Source: Sclerurus mexicanus
Lineage: Eukaryota > Chordata > Aves > Passeriformes > Furnariidae
Length of the DNA: 64,000 bases
NCBI GenBank assembly: GCA_013396755.1
Contig: VWZF01006730.1
Span: 806,001 to 870,000, forward strand
Direction: 5' to 3'
The translations under genes were made by a program, and so were the position numbers. Positions within the stretch are counted from its first letter, which is position 1; each line of letters begins with the position of its first letter. Below the pieces are notes generated by a model. It did no database searches. It saw only the letters and a program-made list of their open reading frames with translations, and was not told the origin of the DNA. Positions 36,654-51,208 of this stretch are shown in pieces.

Positions 36654-39600
36654 TACAGAATTTTGCCTTATTCTGGCAAAACTCCCCCATGAAAGAACTG
36701 ATGTGCTTCAAACACCCCACTAATGGTACAGTAAATTACACTTTCACATTTGGAACATTGTAATAGATTTCTCTACAGAGTGATTTATCATGCAACAATT
36801 ATGAACCCTAGGGAATTAGATGACCATTTTAAATTTTATCAGCTTGTTTCAATAAACTGTTAATGTGACCCTAATGTTTGGGAAGCACTTTAATATAATC
36901 AGATTTCAGTTGTTCAATCTACTGACATTAATGGCTACCTCATTAATCATAGGATTCTCACTGAGACCTCAGAGGCTGTGCTAAGTTCAGTGGACCAGTT
37001 CTTACAATAATAAAAACAACAGGCAATTTTCAACAGGGAAAAAAAAAAATCTCACTTTAACTGCAAAACATTGGCTTTTGTTATCCTCCAGGAGTTGACA
37101 AGGTCATTTAATAATCCCTGAAAGCCTGGAAAAGCAATATATTTGTGTAGTTCAGCTTTATTTGTAAATTGGTCAATTAAAAATTATACAGTCATAAGAA
37201 CTGTAATCTTATGCTGTAAACAAACAGTGCAGCCTAAGATGTAAAATATGGGAGGAAGACTATGTAATAGCCTATGTACAGTTGGGTGTTATGATTCAGA
37301 ATATCTACTCCATGTACCCTGTGATGTTACCTCCCTGAGAGCACTTGTATTCCATGGTGATGGCTCTTGCCAAATAAGCCACTAATTCCTAGTAAAGCTT
37401 ACCAATCTGTAAGGCACTACCAGAATACTGCAGTGGCTTCCCTGCCATCACCGTCAAAATATCTTGTAGTCCTGAGAAGTTTAAAGGAAGATCATACCAA
37501 AGGCTTTGTATCAGATAGGGTGTCAGCATTTGTGTCTCAAGGTCTAAGGAAATTTTTATGACTGCCCTTATAATGGACTTGACTACAGGTTGTCCTTATG
37601 GAATATGTTAGGAAACACAGAGTGATATTTCAGTGTAAACCGTGAAGAGGAAAGTTGAATTCTTTGCCTGAACAGACGAACAACTAAACATTTGAATATT
37701 TATTTTCTCTCATTCAAAATGTAAGAAGAAAGGGGTGGGCAAGGGTTGTGAGGAGAGATTAAAACAGCTTCTGAGAAATTAAACAGCAGCAAAAATTACT
37801 AGTATCACTAAAAACTGTAAGCTCAATTCAGTAGAAGGGCCTATTCCCTTCTAGTTGCACAAGCAGGATTGGCAGCTGATGAACTTTGATGCACAATGGT
37901 GGAAACTTCCATTGCCTCTGAAAGAAAATATTTTTTCTAATACAGTATCTTCTGGAAATGCAGGAGCCAATAATTACCCATAACTCTAACACAGAGTCTG
38001 AGAACATCAACAGCAATAAGTACTGAAACAGTTAATTTTAAAAGCTGATTTTAATAAGTCTTGGTTTCTTTATTGATCATGCAGTGTAACTTGGGGATAT
38101 ATAATTTATAAGTTATTCACCTGACAGTGAATATGGTTAATGTGTACCTGGTTTACTTGCTGAGTTAATTTGTTCAAAACAGGAACTTGGTTGCAAGCCA
38201 AAGAGGATATGGACAATATTGACATATTTATCTAACAGTTTGTTGGAGCTTCAAGAAAATTAGTTTTACAAAGTGTGAGTGTCAGTTCTTCAAGATATTA
38301 GCAAGGATCATGCATTTTGATTGCTACTTCATTTAGTAATGAAGTTAACAAAGAGCACTAAATTAAGTCTGCTTTTCTAATACATTTAAAATACAAAAAT
38401 ATGACTTTGATCTTATCAGACAGATGTGTTCAAAGGAGGAAATGTTAGCAGCATTTTGAATAAACTGTAAGGCAGCAACATAAAGCCGTATAGCAGAGGT
38501 GACTGTTTATATAGCACCCAAGAAAGCGATGTAGCATTCCCAGATATGTTTTCAATATCAGTGAAAAAAGCAAGGAACAGTAAAAACCCCTGTGTCACTA
38601 AGTCTACATCCTCACTGTCACAAACACCATACCAGGCCCTTTCCTTAACATCTGTCTTAAAAAGGGTCAGATTTATTGCTACAAATGCTTCCGTTGAAAG
38701 CTACTCCCGTCCTTCTGTTCTCAAATGACTAGAAATATCTTAATAATCAAATAAAAGTCATCTATGGTGAATTTTATCATTGTATTACACTTCCATAAAC
38801 ACATTACCATACTTTTTGCTATTTGAATAGCATTATCCTCTAGCTTAAATGTTTTCCTACCAGGCATTCCCATTTCCTTGAAATATATCCCGCCAAGCTC
38901 TAGGTCTCCTGTTCCACTGCCATACAAAATATGTCTTGTTTACCTGAGAATCCAAAGCTTTTCCTTGTCTGTTCCAGATTCACCTAATTCTTCTGGAACA
39001 TGGCTGACAAATCTAGCAGAAGTGGTCTCATCAGAAGAGAACCTAAAACTGGTGTGCAGAGAGCTATGACAAAAACATAATGGAGTAGTGGATTTATAAT
39101 CATTATAGAAAAGAGGACTCTGATATTAAAGACTGAGAGCCGCTATTCTGAACCAGACAGGTGCACATACGTGTGGCTATAGCAGAAATCACGAGGATGA
39201 CAATTAAAGAAAGTCATGATGAAAGCTACTGAATGACAAGTTCTCAGAAGCTTATCTTCTAGTTCTGTAGGACTTTTTATTTATCAGGAAAAATCTTACA
39301 AACTAACCACATCACAGCCCTCCCCCTCTGCCTCCTGCCCCCCTCATATAATTTAAAAGGGACAACATATGAGAGTTGGGATTAGCAAGGGCAGAAGTAT
39401 GGCAATGACAGCCAGCACTAGAAGCTAAGTAAAAAATCTGGAAAGGTTCTGTAATACAGGACCTCTCTATACTATGCAAGTGCAGGAACAAAATGGAGCG
39501 AGAGTTTCATGGAGGAGACTGGGGAGGGGAAAGAGAACTAGCAGAGAATGTAACACAACCGGAGGTGCAGGAGATCAGAATGAAGACACAGGAAAATGAA

Positions 39601-42600
39601 CACCACTACAAAATTTGTAGAGACCGAGTCATTTAAATTTTTATTAAAATTGTTATAAAAAATTTCAAGTCATAATCTGTTAGTGATTATATATGTGGCC
39701 TTGGCTGATGGTCCAGTGCAGGAGTTACCTGATGTATGGCTTTAGTGTGAAATGTGACATTTTTAGTACATGTTATCGGCAGTGATCCATCACAGCATAA
39801 TATGTAAGATTACCCACTGGAACGCAGTCTTTTTGCTTCAGGTGATTTTATTTATAGTTTGTGCAGACACAGATGAGGCAGTGAATCTAGGCTAGCATTG
39901 GAAGAGTTGAATAAATGAAGCACCTTCCTTCTGGATTGTGCTTTGAGATAGAGAAGGTACTGTCAGTTGAGCATCTCACACAGAAAAACTATGGAAGGCT
40001 TTAAAGGGACACAACTCCAGGACACAGGTCTGGCTGTTTGCTCAGGGTTTTGAGAGAAAGTGAGAATAGAAAAGGTTGGAGTTTCAAGGGAGAATGGCAT
40101 TGCTTGTATTTAATTTATTTTGCTCTTTCTGATTGTTCTTTGGGAAGAAATGGCTTTGAACTCTTAATTGTATATTTTGCTTTTATCAAAGCACATACCT
40201 GTAGATGCTTTCCTTTCTCCCTCCCCTTCCCTTTCTCCTGCAGTCCTCACTTTACTGCTTTTTTCCTTCTATTGCCTATCATCTTCCACCCTGACAATAA
40301 ACAGTCTGGAGCTGAATCCAGAGCACAGAAATGGCTCCAATTCCCTTCCCGTTCAATACCAATCCAAATAAAACTTTAAAATGGCATCCAGATCTTAGCT
40401 TAGTGTCCGCCCCTAGCACAGAAGAAAGCAACACACCACGATTAGCCAAGGAGGGGCATTTTCCTCAAGCAATCTTTCACACTAAAGAAGTTGCTCCCAT
40501 TTTAGCAGGAATGTTTTTGTATGAGGAAATGAGCACTAGGAGTGGAAGCACCAGCAACTCGGGAAGAGGTGGAGCCTGTGCAGAAAGGGTGATGAAGATG
40601 CTAAGGATTAAGAGCCTGGAAGCCTCTTGATGCACCAGGTATAAATGTCAGTAATTCTCATTAGGTTTAATGTGAATAACAGTCACAAATCCCCTGGGAC
40701 TGAGAGAAGAACAGATTCCTTAATGTTTCCATGAGGAATACTTAGAAACCTTCATAAAACTTTCATATTTAATGGAAAGGAAAACCTACTTTAATAAAAC
40801 ATGTTTACCACTATTATACAATCCACAGTTGGTATTTTATCTAGTATTATCTTGAGTATAATGTATAAGATACTTGCATTACCATTATATATTATTAGGT
40901 TAAGATCGCTTTACTTCATATTGATGGTTTGTTTATCTAACATTACCAGTTCATTTTACTGTAACCCCAAAATGGAACATTTTAACTGAGGAAGCCAGAA
41001 TGAACCCAAGTTAATAGAACAGTGTCTTTTTAGTTTCTCTAAGACCCTATTTCTGAATGTGGCTTCAAAGGCAGACATCTGTACCACAGAACTGCTGAGT
41101 TTGAAGTATTTGTTTTTTAAGGTTTATTTTACTGCCTTTTATAAAGAAAGTCAGAGTTAGGTTGGGGTCCCTTGTTCTGAGCACTGAATAAATGTAGCAG
41201 AATTTCAGAGGGCTAGTTTTCTGACTACAAAGGTGTGTCCCAAGACACCTGATGTGCCCTAAGGTATTTCACTTGGCTGCTTCAGAAGGCAAAATATCCT
41301 CAAGGTTCTGCTCCTTATGTGCCAGTCCTGGGGGGAGGCTCTTAACATACCACAGCATGCATTAGATGCCTATGTTCAGGCAACTTAATCCCACCTTTAA
41401 AACGTCTGCTGCTTCCAGAATATATTCAGGGACATTTTGCTTGTGACTGCACACCCTCAATGTCCTGTGACAACAGAATGGCACAGAACATCCATAAAAC
41501 AAGGCACACAGCCACTGAAAATACTCAAGGCTGCATACACGCCGGTATTGAAATAGATACAAACAATTCAGAGGAGAGCAAGAAAAGCAAGCTCTGCTCC
41601 ATAAAAACTCTTCTTTCTCCCAATGCAATTATCCTCATACAATATTCCAAGTCAAACTCATGAGTATCTATTGTTGATGAAATTTACTTACCATAGGCTA
41701 TTTTTAACTCCTGTGTGTACATTTTAGAAATCGAGCATAAAATCTGTTCAGTTCCTGTGCAGCTGGGTAAGTACAGGTGTGTGATCCCTGGTGTTTTATA
41801 TACCTTCTAATGATTGCTGGCATTTCAACCATTGTAAAAATAAGAGTAGTACACACTTAAAGCTTAAATATCATGAGTAAAATCTGCAACACTTCTTGAA
41901 GAAATGTTAAAATGTTCAACATCCATGTTCTCAAGAAGTAAAAAACACATTATAGGGCTACATTATGACCAGATTATATCTATTAGTTACTGCTGTGCAC
42001 CATGTAAATCTCCAGATTCCCCTGGGAAATGAGAAAAATCATTTCAGACTTCAATAACTAACAATCAGTTATTGCTCTGGGCAATAATAAAGCTGAATGC
42101 AATTACCTAAAGTGAAGTTAGCAGTGTAACAAATGAAATACAGATTTCTTTCTCTCCTAAAATAAATGTAGCATCTCCTCATCACACACTACTGCATGGT
42201 ATAATAGGGTCTTCTAAACAGTGTTTTGTCTGAACAGCCTATTTAAGATGTGAAATATATGTGATTAAAACTTATAAAAGTTACTTTTTATGACATCACT
42301 TGCATGATTAGTGCTGGAAAAAGACTAACGGCTATGAAACTGCTAAAGTAAAGCAGTCATTCCAGGAAAACAGATTTCAAAACAAGATTCTCTGCTCCCA
42401 GTAGTACTCCTCTTTGCACAGTAAAGACAATTTACCCCAAAAGGGAAATAGAAAATTTCTGTTCATAAAATGCCTTTGATCAGATTTTTCTCAAAACATG
42501 TTAGAGCTGTAAATGCAGCCTTTCAGTCTCCATACTTATCCTACCTCCTGTCACATTAATTTATTATTTATTCTGCTAACATGAAAATGTTCAGTCTGTC

Positions 42601-45600
42601 AAGGAGGAAGAAGTTTTTTTACTTTAAGCTGATTTTTAAAAGAAGTGTTTGAGAACAGAAGTCCCTAGAAGCTAGAACTTCTCTTAGCACTGGATTGCAT
42701 AATAAAAAGCATATACATAAATGTTTGCAGGATGAGGGTTTTTGCATATAACTCTGTAATGAATAATATTTTCATCAATAATGAAGAGATTAGACACTGC
42801 ATGAAAGAAAAATATGTATAAAATATTAATAACTAAGAATAATACTGTTTTCAGCTATACTACCTTTTGGTTTATTATATAGGGTAAGTATTAATTCTCC
42901 ATGCTGAAGTATTGTTAATTAATTATTTGCATGTACTTTCTTTTCGTCACTACAGAATTCAATTATCCTGGAAAAGATTTGCCAGTACAAAGTTAATCCT
43001 AATTCTTGATCTTTTGAGAACACAGCTTTTTATTTATAAATACAGATTGGGCTTGAACCAAGAACATTCCAGTTATATCAAGCTACTCAAGACTATTTTT
43101 CCACCTGATACTGAAGAACTAGCTTCTTATTATGTAACTGGGTAATATTTTTATACTTTATCCTAAACTGGTATTGACATCTTCTAACAGCTCCTTGGAA
43201 GCTAATGACTGCCCTTTCAAGCTATGTCCACTACTTTGTTGCTGCAAGGTAGCTCATTAGTGTTACATGAAGCTCATTTTCAGATATTTTCAGGCAAAGA
43301 ATATCTTTCTTGTTGTATATTTATATGGTGCATAGTTCAATATCATTAGTATTATCAGTACTAGTAATATTGTATTTGCAAAATGTGTTGAAGCAATTCC
43401 AGTCAGATCTGGCTGTCCTTCATTTCAGTACACGTTTTATTGGAATAAAGATATTGAAAAGATGGCTCACTTTGACTGTACTAATCCTGTACATGCTTTT
43501 TAGGTAATTTTAGCTTATCTTAGATCATTCTAATAATTCTGATACAAATGTCACTAGCCATTAAAGCAAGGCAGCATCAAGAAAAGCCCTGATATAAGTA
43601 GCTAGGATAAAACACTACAACATGAAGCTGAATCAGTTTGGTTCAGTATTGTCTCAGTTAACTGGAACAATACTTGCCAACTATTTGTAAGGTTTGAAAA
43701 GTTCCAGGTTCTTACTGCTCTAGTCTTATTTTACCCCTGCAAAACAAGGAGAAGAGGGATGCTCTCCACAAATGCTGGCCACCATGATGAGCTCAAGATT
43801 AGTTGTCCAAACTCTGAGTGTAATAGCATTTAGATAGTTTCCACAGGGTAGAATGAAACTCACAAAGCCCTGTTGCAGTGAAGGAGAATTAAGGAACTAA
43901 TTACCATATGTTTTTGGATTCATGGCCAGCCAGGAAACACGGGCTAGGTCTGTACTTTAGTGGTTTGAAGTGCTGACAGAGAAAGCATCCACATTATTCT
44001 GGAATTCAGGCTGTGCAAAAATCCCATCTGCTTTTCCTCACAGGCGATGCCAGGATCTTCCTAGGAAGGATCCTTCTGTCTTGTGTCAATCATTACCAAA
44101 AGGATAAGGTGCTGGGATGGGCAGCCTTGCCAGGCACAGCACGCCAGCCACACAGCAAGGGACCTGGTGCCCATGTGGCTGCAGTGCACTTGTCGTCTTC
44201 CCTCCTAACAGCAAAAAAGGACCAGCAGCAAACACAGTCCAGAGGACAGTGTTGAGCTTGCTCCCACACTTCAGTAGCCTGTAGCCACAATGCATCCCAT
44301 CAATTAGGCAAAGGCTGTCAAACTAAAAGACCTGCTTCCCAATTCTGAATTTGTTATTAAACTTATCAGAGAATTTTGGCAGTCCACTTGTGTTTGAGAG
44401 AAGAAATGGTGAAGCATGACTTTCCAAATAACAGAACAATAGAGCACACATTAAAGATATTAAGAAATAGATGGTGAACCAAAAAAGTAGCTATTATTGA
44501 AGATACACTTCTAATGAGGTTTTGAAGGGAATGACAGCTGGGCACATGTGCTCTAAGATGTTTGCTGAAGTTCCATCTAGAAATATAAGTTCATTTTCGA
44601 TAAAAAATGAGAACAGAAAGCCTGGCATATAACAACATTGGGGATGGAATTAATATAGTGACAAGAATCTGTTGTTAATCTGGAAGCATTAAACCATTTT
44701 TATATGAAGCCAAACAAAGAATAACAAGTGATACTTAGAAAGGTGAGAAACTTCATTCTGAAAAAATAATTTGAAACTATTGAGGTCACTGCTTCCAAAT
44801 GATTCAAGGCAGTTTGCCAAAGCAAAGCTTTGACAAAGCACATACTTAGTTGTTGGATATAAAACAATGTAATAAAGTAATGTCCAGGGTTAATGACATG
44901 CTTTAATTCTGAATTTGTCACTGACTGGACAATTTTTTGAATAAATTATGATTTCTATCATCTGTATTTTGGAAAGCATTTTGATAAATTAAAGAAGTTG
45001 CAGCAGACAGCTGTAAAAATTACGTGAGAGCTGAAGGGAATGCCTAGTGGTAAGAAATCTCAGTAACACTTCTCAAATTCTAGTAAGTACACTTTATTAA
45101 AAGGAGAGTAATACTCTGGTCTGATTACAGTGTATAAGCACCTTCACAGTGAGGAGGTGCTGAAGGCTTCTCTGATAGATAAAGACAAAAGACCCAATGG
45201 CTGAAAGCTTTCTTTGGAAGGAACAGATTTCTTTGGCTGTTATTTATTGTGGTTTTGATCTTAATTACAAATGAGATTAATCCTAGGAGCAAACCACAGC
45301 AGAAAAATGTCTGATTCTCCATCTCTGACTTTCCACAGCTCCTTCACAGAGCATACAAGATATTTTGTTCAGACTCGTGTCCCCATGTTCAGCAAACCAC
45401 AGCACAAGAGTGAGTTGGTAAGTTTTAATAGAATGGGATATAGAGACTGTGAGATAAAATTATCTTTCTCTTTTCACTGTAAACTACAAATCTGGGGAAT
45501 GTAGACACCACTGTATGCTTCTCTGTGATGAACTAAGCCTTCTCTGAAATACATGTAACTTGTCATGATGAGTGAGACAAACTTCTGCAGGAGCCATACT

Positions 45601-46879
45601 TACTTCGGTCTGGATCATTTAATCATTTAATTGAATGATCTTGTCAACTGTCCATAAAATGTATTGATTATATAAAAGTCTAACATTGTCCACATAAAAC
45701 AAACGTTAAGTGAGGAGAAATAGTCTTAATCACTAACTATAAGATAAACGCTACTCTGATGGCAGTAACCTTAAAGTAACAGAAAACCTTTTGTAAAAAA
45801 GAGGTGAATGTTTATCCACCCAAGATGCAAATCTATACACATACAGAGTTTTACCATACTCTAAAATATGGCATTTCTGGCTGAATGATAAATTACTCTC
45901 AGAAAGAAAAAAATCAGGGCTCATTCATACAGCACATTGGGCAGCAGCTGAAGGAGGCTGCAGGGCAGGAACTGGCCATGCCAGCAGGACCCAAACGCTC
46001 AGCACCCATTATGATGTGTGGAGCTGGGGAGATAACTGGGTCCACTGACCCTCCCAGATAAGGCCAAGCAAGAAAGCAGGTCCATGGTGCACAAATACCT
46101 CTGTTTTTAACCTGCTGCCTGATTTATTTTTTTTTTACTTGGTGTTTCCTTCTTAGTTTTAGGAAGTAGCAAACAATTGCTCCTTATTTACAATCTCTGC
46201 AAGCAATGACTTTGTTCCGCTTTCTTATGTTATCTCTTTTCCAGGATGAAGAATGTTCATCAGTTTAATCTTCTCTTTTACAGTAGCCAAATCTGATCAT
46301 TCTTGTTACGCACCTCTGTAATGTTTTTAGGTTTATGTGCCTTTCCTGACACATGGTGACAAGATGTAGTATTCAAGACGCATGCTGTGGTATAGTAAGG
46401 ACTTCTGTTTTGTTCTGTTCTCTCTTCCTTTCTAAGCAAGTCTGATTATTCTGTTTTGATTTTTTGACCTGTTCTAAGCACTGACCCAATCCTTTCAGAT
46501 AACCATGTACAGTGACTTCAGTATTGCTCTCGACTGGTAATACAGACACAGAAGTACAATGAACTCTGCCAAAGGCTGATCCTGGGCACTTGCAATTTGA
46601 TCACTTGTGCTGCAAAATAGCTAAAACGCCACCAACACAGTGGTGGGCCTATGCGAGCCAGCCCTCTTCCAAGCTATTCTCAGGCATGGTTCAAGCTTCC
46701 TGAGGCTCGAGTCATCTTCTAAGAGGAAGGATTACTAACAGGTATCTGGCATGTCAACAGACTGTTCTACAGGGTTGGAGTAGTATTATGGGCATGTGCC
46801 ATGACCTCAGTGTTAAGAGTCCTGAGCAAAACTAATGTGCACATATGTTCAGGTGACAAAAGGAAGACTAGGACATATG
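36654..46879. other. Gene-free AT-rich stretch (10 kb)
   Basis: No gene or confident transposon. A purine-rich run lies at about 39480-39600. A GC-elevated patch at about 44030-44300 has overlapping short frames on both strands and no recognised repeat. A small perfect hairpin lies at 42052-42074. The rest is plain AT-rich DNA. Confidence 0.6.
42052..42074. other. Perfect 8-bp inverted repeat with 7-base loop
   Basis: CAATAACT, loop AACAATC, AGTTATTG. The arms carry ATTG/CAAT cores like those bound by SOX-type HMG proteins, and a further GCAATAATAAAGC lies just downstream. It could be a paired HMG-box site or chance AT-rich symmetry. Confidence 0.3.
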
Positions 46880-46884
46880 TTGGC

Positions 46885-47030
46885 CCATTGCTCAGTGAGA
46901 CACATGCTCTGGTTACGTAGGACTTGGTAAAGGTTTAAGTACTGAAGTATGCCTTTGCCTCAGTCTTTACCAGCAAAATGAGCCTTCATGTTCACAGGTC
47001 CCAGAGACCAGGGGAAAAGGATGGAGAAAG
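46885..47030 (+). repeat. CR1 LINE fragment from ORF2 upstream of the reverse transcriptase
   Basis: TATGCCTTTGCCTCAGTCTT, then TACCAGCAAAATGAGCCTTC, a TTCACAGGTCCCAGAGACCA segment and GGGGAAAAGGATGGAG follow the CR1 stretch that usually reads GCCTTCTTCGCCTCAGTCTT, TACTGGTAAGACC, CAGGCCCCTGAGACCAG. In full-length elements this precedes the RT domain. Here neither neighbour of that segment is visible, so it is an isolated and diverged internal piece. Confidence 0.55.
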
Positions 47031-50000
47031 GAAAGGCTGGAGCACTTCTTCCCCTCTTTCTACTTCATTAGATGCAAAAACTAGATTTCAAGTCCCACCC
47101 TTGCTAGGATATGGCCCTAAAAATTCTGCTGTTGGATAACTGGGTATATGACAAACAGCTCTCTGTTTATCCTACTGATGTGTTCAACTCTGTATTAGCT
47201 AATGGAACAGTAGTGTAGAAAGGAGAACAGTGCATACTACACTTAAGGCATACATCTGGGATGGGAGAGAATTAAGTTCAAGTTCTGATAATAGAATACT
47301 ATATGACTTTTACAAAATGGAGGAGATTTGTAAGGGAAAACAAGGAGAACTGTATGAACTTAGTAATTTGGGACAATATGGAGAATATGGATATTATGTT
47401 ATATAAATTATATTATTTTATATTTATTATACTACAATTTTATATATTATATTACAAATAATTAAAACATTGTAAATATGTTTTTGTTTCCTGGATGACT
47501 ACACTAATATTTAGAGGCAGAGAAGTGTTTGGTTCATTTTGTCATCACAAAACCCACATTCGTTGTTGGAATCTGAGCTTTTTCTTTGATCCTATAATAG
47601 ATAACTATTATGTTGATACCTAATATGAAAATCTTCTTCCACGACCCCAATGACAGTTGGTCAGGTATAAGAACTGCATAAGAACACAGAATAATATTTT
47701 CAAGTAGTGTATTAGAAAAAAATCATATATTATAACGTTGTCAATCTTCAGTCGGTATTGGGATATGTATCTATCTAACTCTAATATTATCATTGAGGTG
47801 GGGGGGATGTCAAACTGTCCAAATTCAGTTCATAAGAACAGAATAGCCTACCCTATAGGAAATCTGTTAATATTGTAGAATATAAACACGGGATTTCTCC
47901 TTTTCTTATTCTGCAATGTCCCCAAACAAATCACAGCTTACCTCTGTCTTGTAATAGGGCCTGTTCCAAAGACTTTTGAAGTTTCCAATTGACTCAACAG
48001 GCTTTAGGTCTGACGATAAAGCAGTAAAACCTTTGAGGAATGTTTATAGATAACCACTTAGTCAGTGCCGGCTTAAGGAAAGCAAAAGGAAATAAATTAA
48101 ATGCATCTTCCAGTGACATAAGTCTCATGAAGAATTAACTAGGATAAGCACTTACTCTAGTTGGTGCACTATAGATCTGAACAATGCAGACAAAAATAAT
48201 AATTAAAACATAGCTTCATGCTGAGATGAAACTTTCAAGAGTGTCTACTGTGTTAAGCTTATGATTTTTCTGGTTTTGTATTTGCAAGCATAATTATGTC
48301 CCAGAGGTAACAGGAGCTAGTGCCTGTCAGTCCCCATTTACCCTCCAATAGGAGATTAATTTCTTTACACAGAAATCCAAAAGTTGATGCCAGAGCAATA
48401 ATAATAATGTAAACAAATCTTTTACTCTTTTAATCTGGAATGCATAATTTAATGGCATAGTTGTATAAATAATGAAAATATCACATCTACTTGAGACAAT
48501 TAAGGGTAATCTGAAGGTAACATTTAATGTAGTATTGATTTACCGTAACAACAAAATGATGGCAGACATCTGTATGGATGACAGCAGTTACAAAAATGCT
48601 ACCAAGTCCATCAATACAGATTAAGTATGGGTGGGATGGAGCAGACTTGATGGCTCCGAGTCCTGGTAATGGAATATGGAGCCTTTCACCTCCCGCACAC
48701 CGACTTGAGCCAGCCTAGGTCAGTCTGTCACTGAAAGTTATTACCATCAGATGGTTCAGTGAAATGAGTTTGTCCTAATGGCAGACTGTTTGCGTCACAA
48801 AATGCACCATCTATCATGACTGATACCACGTTAAGATTTTCAGCTGGAAGGCTGGAAGAAGAGAGGATAGGTTTTGCATTTTTTCTGCATTCCCTGAGGG
48901 AAGCATGGGTAAGGATAGTTATCCAGGCATTTAGAAATGTTTAATTTTAGGGACAGTGGTACCAACCACTAACCTAACATAGAGCAAGAGGAAGGTACCC
49001 GTGCTGAAGAAATTGCAACTTAAATGTAAGACAAGACAGGCAGAAATAGTAAATATGGGAGAAACATGATAGGAGTAGGCTCAGCACACCAGCAGCATAA
49101 AGTTACAGTAGCTATCCTGCTGTAGGTCTCTTTTGGATGAATTTGAGAGTAACAGTGTCATATCGGGAAAGCAAACAGGATTTGTTTAAAAAAAAGTGCA
49201 GTGGAAGCCAGAGTTCCAGGTTAGTCAGAGGCAAGAAGAAATATATAAAAGCTAAGTGAAAACAAAACAGGATAGGAATAAAAGATTTCAAAATGAGGGC
49301 TAAGTGTGTTCAGAGTAGGCAGAGAAGTGGAAAACATCAGATAGATGCAAAGTGAGGAATTAAATGGATAAAGGGATGAGCTAAGGCAATTATTTCTTTC
49401 AGCAGCAATTCTGGTTGGATATGAGAAGAGCAAGACTGTATTTGTCAAAGCCACCAGATATGACATTGTTAGGAAGTGACAGGAGCATAAAGAGAGTTTT
49501 AGCTTTGTGGTCAGATGGGGAATATTGCACCTTTTAGAAGTTCTGGAGTAAGGTATTACCTGAAAGATTTAATGATAGCCTGAAGAGTCGTCCCAATCAA
49601 AGAGCTGCTTTACTGGCAACATCTAGGCTACACTTCTGAATGAGAGAAGGGGCAAAACTCTTACTCAGTGATAGCAAAATTAATAGAACAAAAATAATTA
49701 AGAATGTTCTTTCACATCTCTGAGCTCAACTTGGTGGGTAGACACACATGAGGAGACATTAGGTTAGACAGTAGTTGTTGCATTTTGGAGAAAGTTTTCT
49801 GTATGTTACTTTAATTGGTGTTGTCAACTTGGAACAAAGATGTTGAGCATCATTTTCCAACCTTTTGTCTAAACTAACTGAACTCTAAAATCACTAAAAC
49901 TGCTTCTTTGCGCTTTGCAAAAGATAGATAAGAAAGCCTGTTTTCAGTGGTCTTAACTGAACTTCTATTAAAAAAATGTCATAAATCATACACTTGAAAA

Positions 50001-50689
50001 CCACTGCATAGAAGGAGAACAGATTCTTGTCAGATTATCAGAGTAAAGTGAAGATCCTGTGAAGGAATGAAAAACAGGAGTAAAGTCAGGAAAAGACAGT
50101 CACTGAAAACAATATCTGATACATTGTCTTCAAAATTTTGTGAGATAAAACCATGTAAGTTAAAAATACTTTTGGAGTTTGAAATTCATCTGCTCAAGGG
50201 ATATGACACAAATTGATGAGTGTGGCAAGACCCATAAAAATTACTCTCTGATTGACATACATTTCAGTTATAGTTACATTATAGCATGGTATCCTTCCTG
50301 TATTTATACCTGTAAGAGAGAGACTTACAATATCTTAGGCCACATATACTGCACCCACACTGCTTCTTATCCCACAAAACACAGCAAGTCTGTCAGTAGT
50401 ACTTTATACCATGTAAATGTAAACTGCCCTTCGACCATTCCATTCTGAACAGTGTGAATGCCTTCTCTGCAGAAGAAACCTCACAATGGGAAACAAACAT
50501 TTTTCCCATAAAGTGGGGATAAAGAATGAAGAAATGAAACAGTGAAACTAAAAACTTCTCAGTACTCCTTTTCATGAAGCTGTAATTCCTTGTGACGTCT
50601 TTACAGATTCAGTATTGAGGATGCTGGGCATCCGGTGGTTCATTACTTAGAAGAATAACTTGGTGGTGAAATTAATATTGTGATTAGAT
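47031..50689. other. Gene-free AT-rich stretch
   Basis: No gene. Very AT-rich DNA of TATAT and TTATA words lies at 47391-47465. Purine-rich DNA at about 49200-49460 explains the 81-codon minus-strand frame there. No interspersed repeat was recognised. Confidence 0.6.
47391..47465. repeat. AT-rich low-complexity tract
   Basis: Seventy-five bases almost entirely of A and T, with irregular TATTAT and TTATAT words and only a handful of C or G. It is simple sequence. Confidence 0.8.
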
Positions 50690-51208
50690 GAACTTGTGTG
50701 CAGTTTTGGTCACCACAATATAAGAAAGATATTAGAGCTATTAGAGATCGTTCAAAGGAGAGCAACAAAGATGATGAAGGGCCTTGAGGGCAAGCCATGT
50801 GAGGAGTGGCTGAAGGTACTTGGTCTGTTCAGCCAGGAGAATAGGAGACTGATGGGAGACCTCACTGCAATTGCAAGTTCCTCGTGAGGGGAAGAGGAGG
50901 AGCAGGCACTGATCTCTTCTCTGTGGTGACCAGTGACAGAACCTGAGGGAATGGCCTGAAGTTGTGTCAGGGGAGGTTTAGGTTGGATATTAGGAAAAGG
51001 TTCTTCACCCAGAGGGTGGTTGGGCACTGGAATAGGCTCCGCAGGGCAGTGGCCACAGCACCAAGACTGCCAGAGTTCAAGAAACATTTGAACAATACTC
51101 TTGGGCACATGGTCTGATTCTTAGGGATGGTTCTGTGCAGGACCAGGAGTTGAACTCAATGATCTTTGTGGGTTCTTTCCAACTCAGTATATTCTGTGAT
51201 TCTGTCAA
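50690..51208 (+). repeat. CR1 LINE 3' half (AACTCAGTATATTCTGTG tail type)
   Basis: It begins near TTGTGTGCAGTTTTGGTCAC, passes AAGATGATGAAGGGCCTTGA and CTGTTCAGCCAGGAGAATAG (remnant of the ORF2 end, RRATKMMKGLEG and GLFSQENRRL), then TAGGTTGGATATTAGGAAAA and CTTCACCCAGAGGGTGGTTG, and ends AACTCAATGATCTTTGTGGG, TATATTCTGTGATTCTGTC. The open frame is broken near 50887. The tail and body match the inverted copy at 28699-28976, giving two members of this subfamily in the window. Confidence 0.93.
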
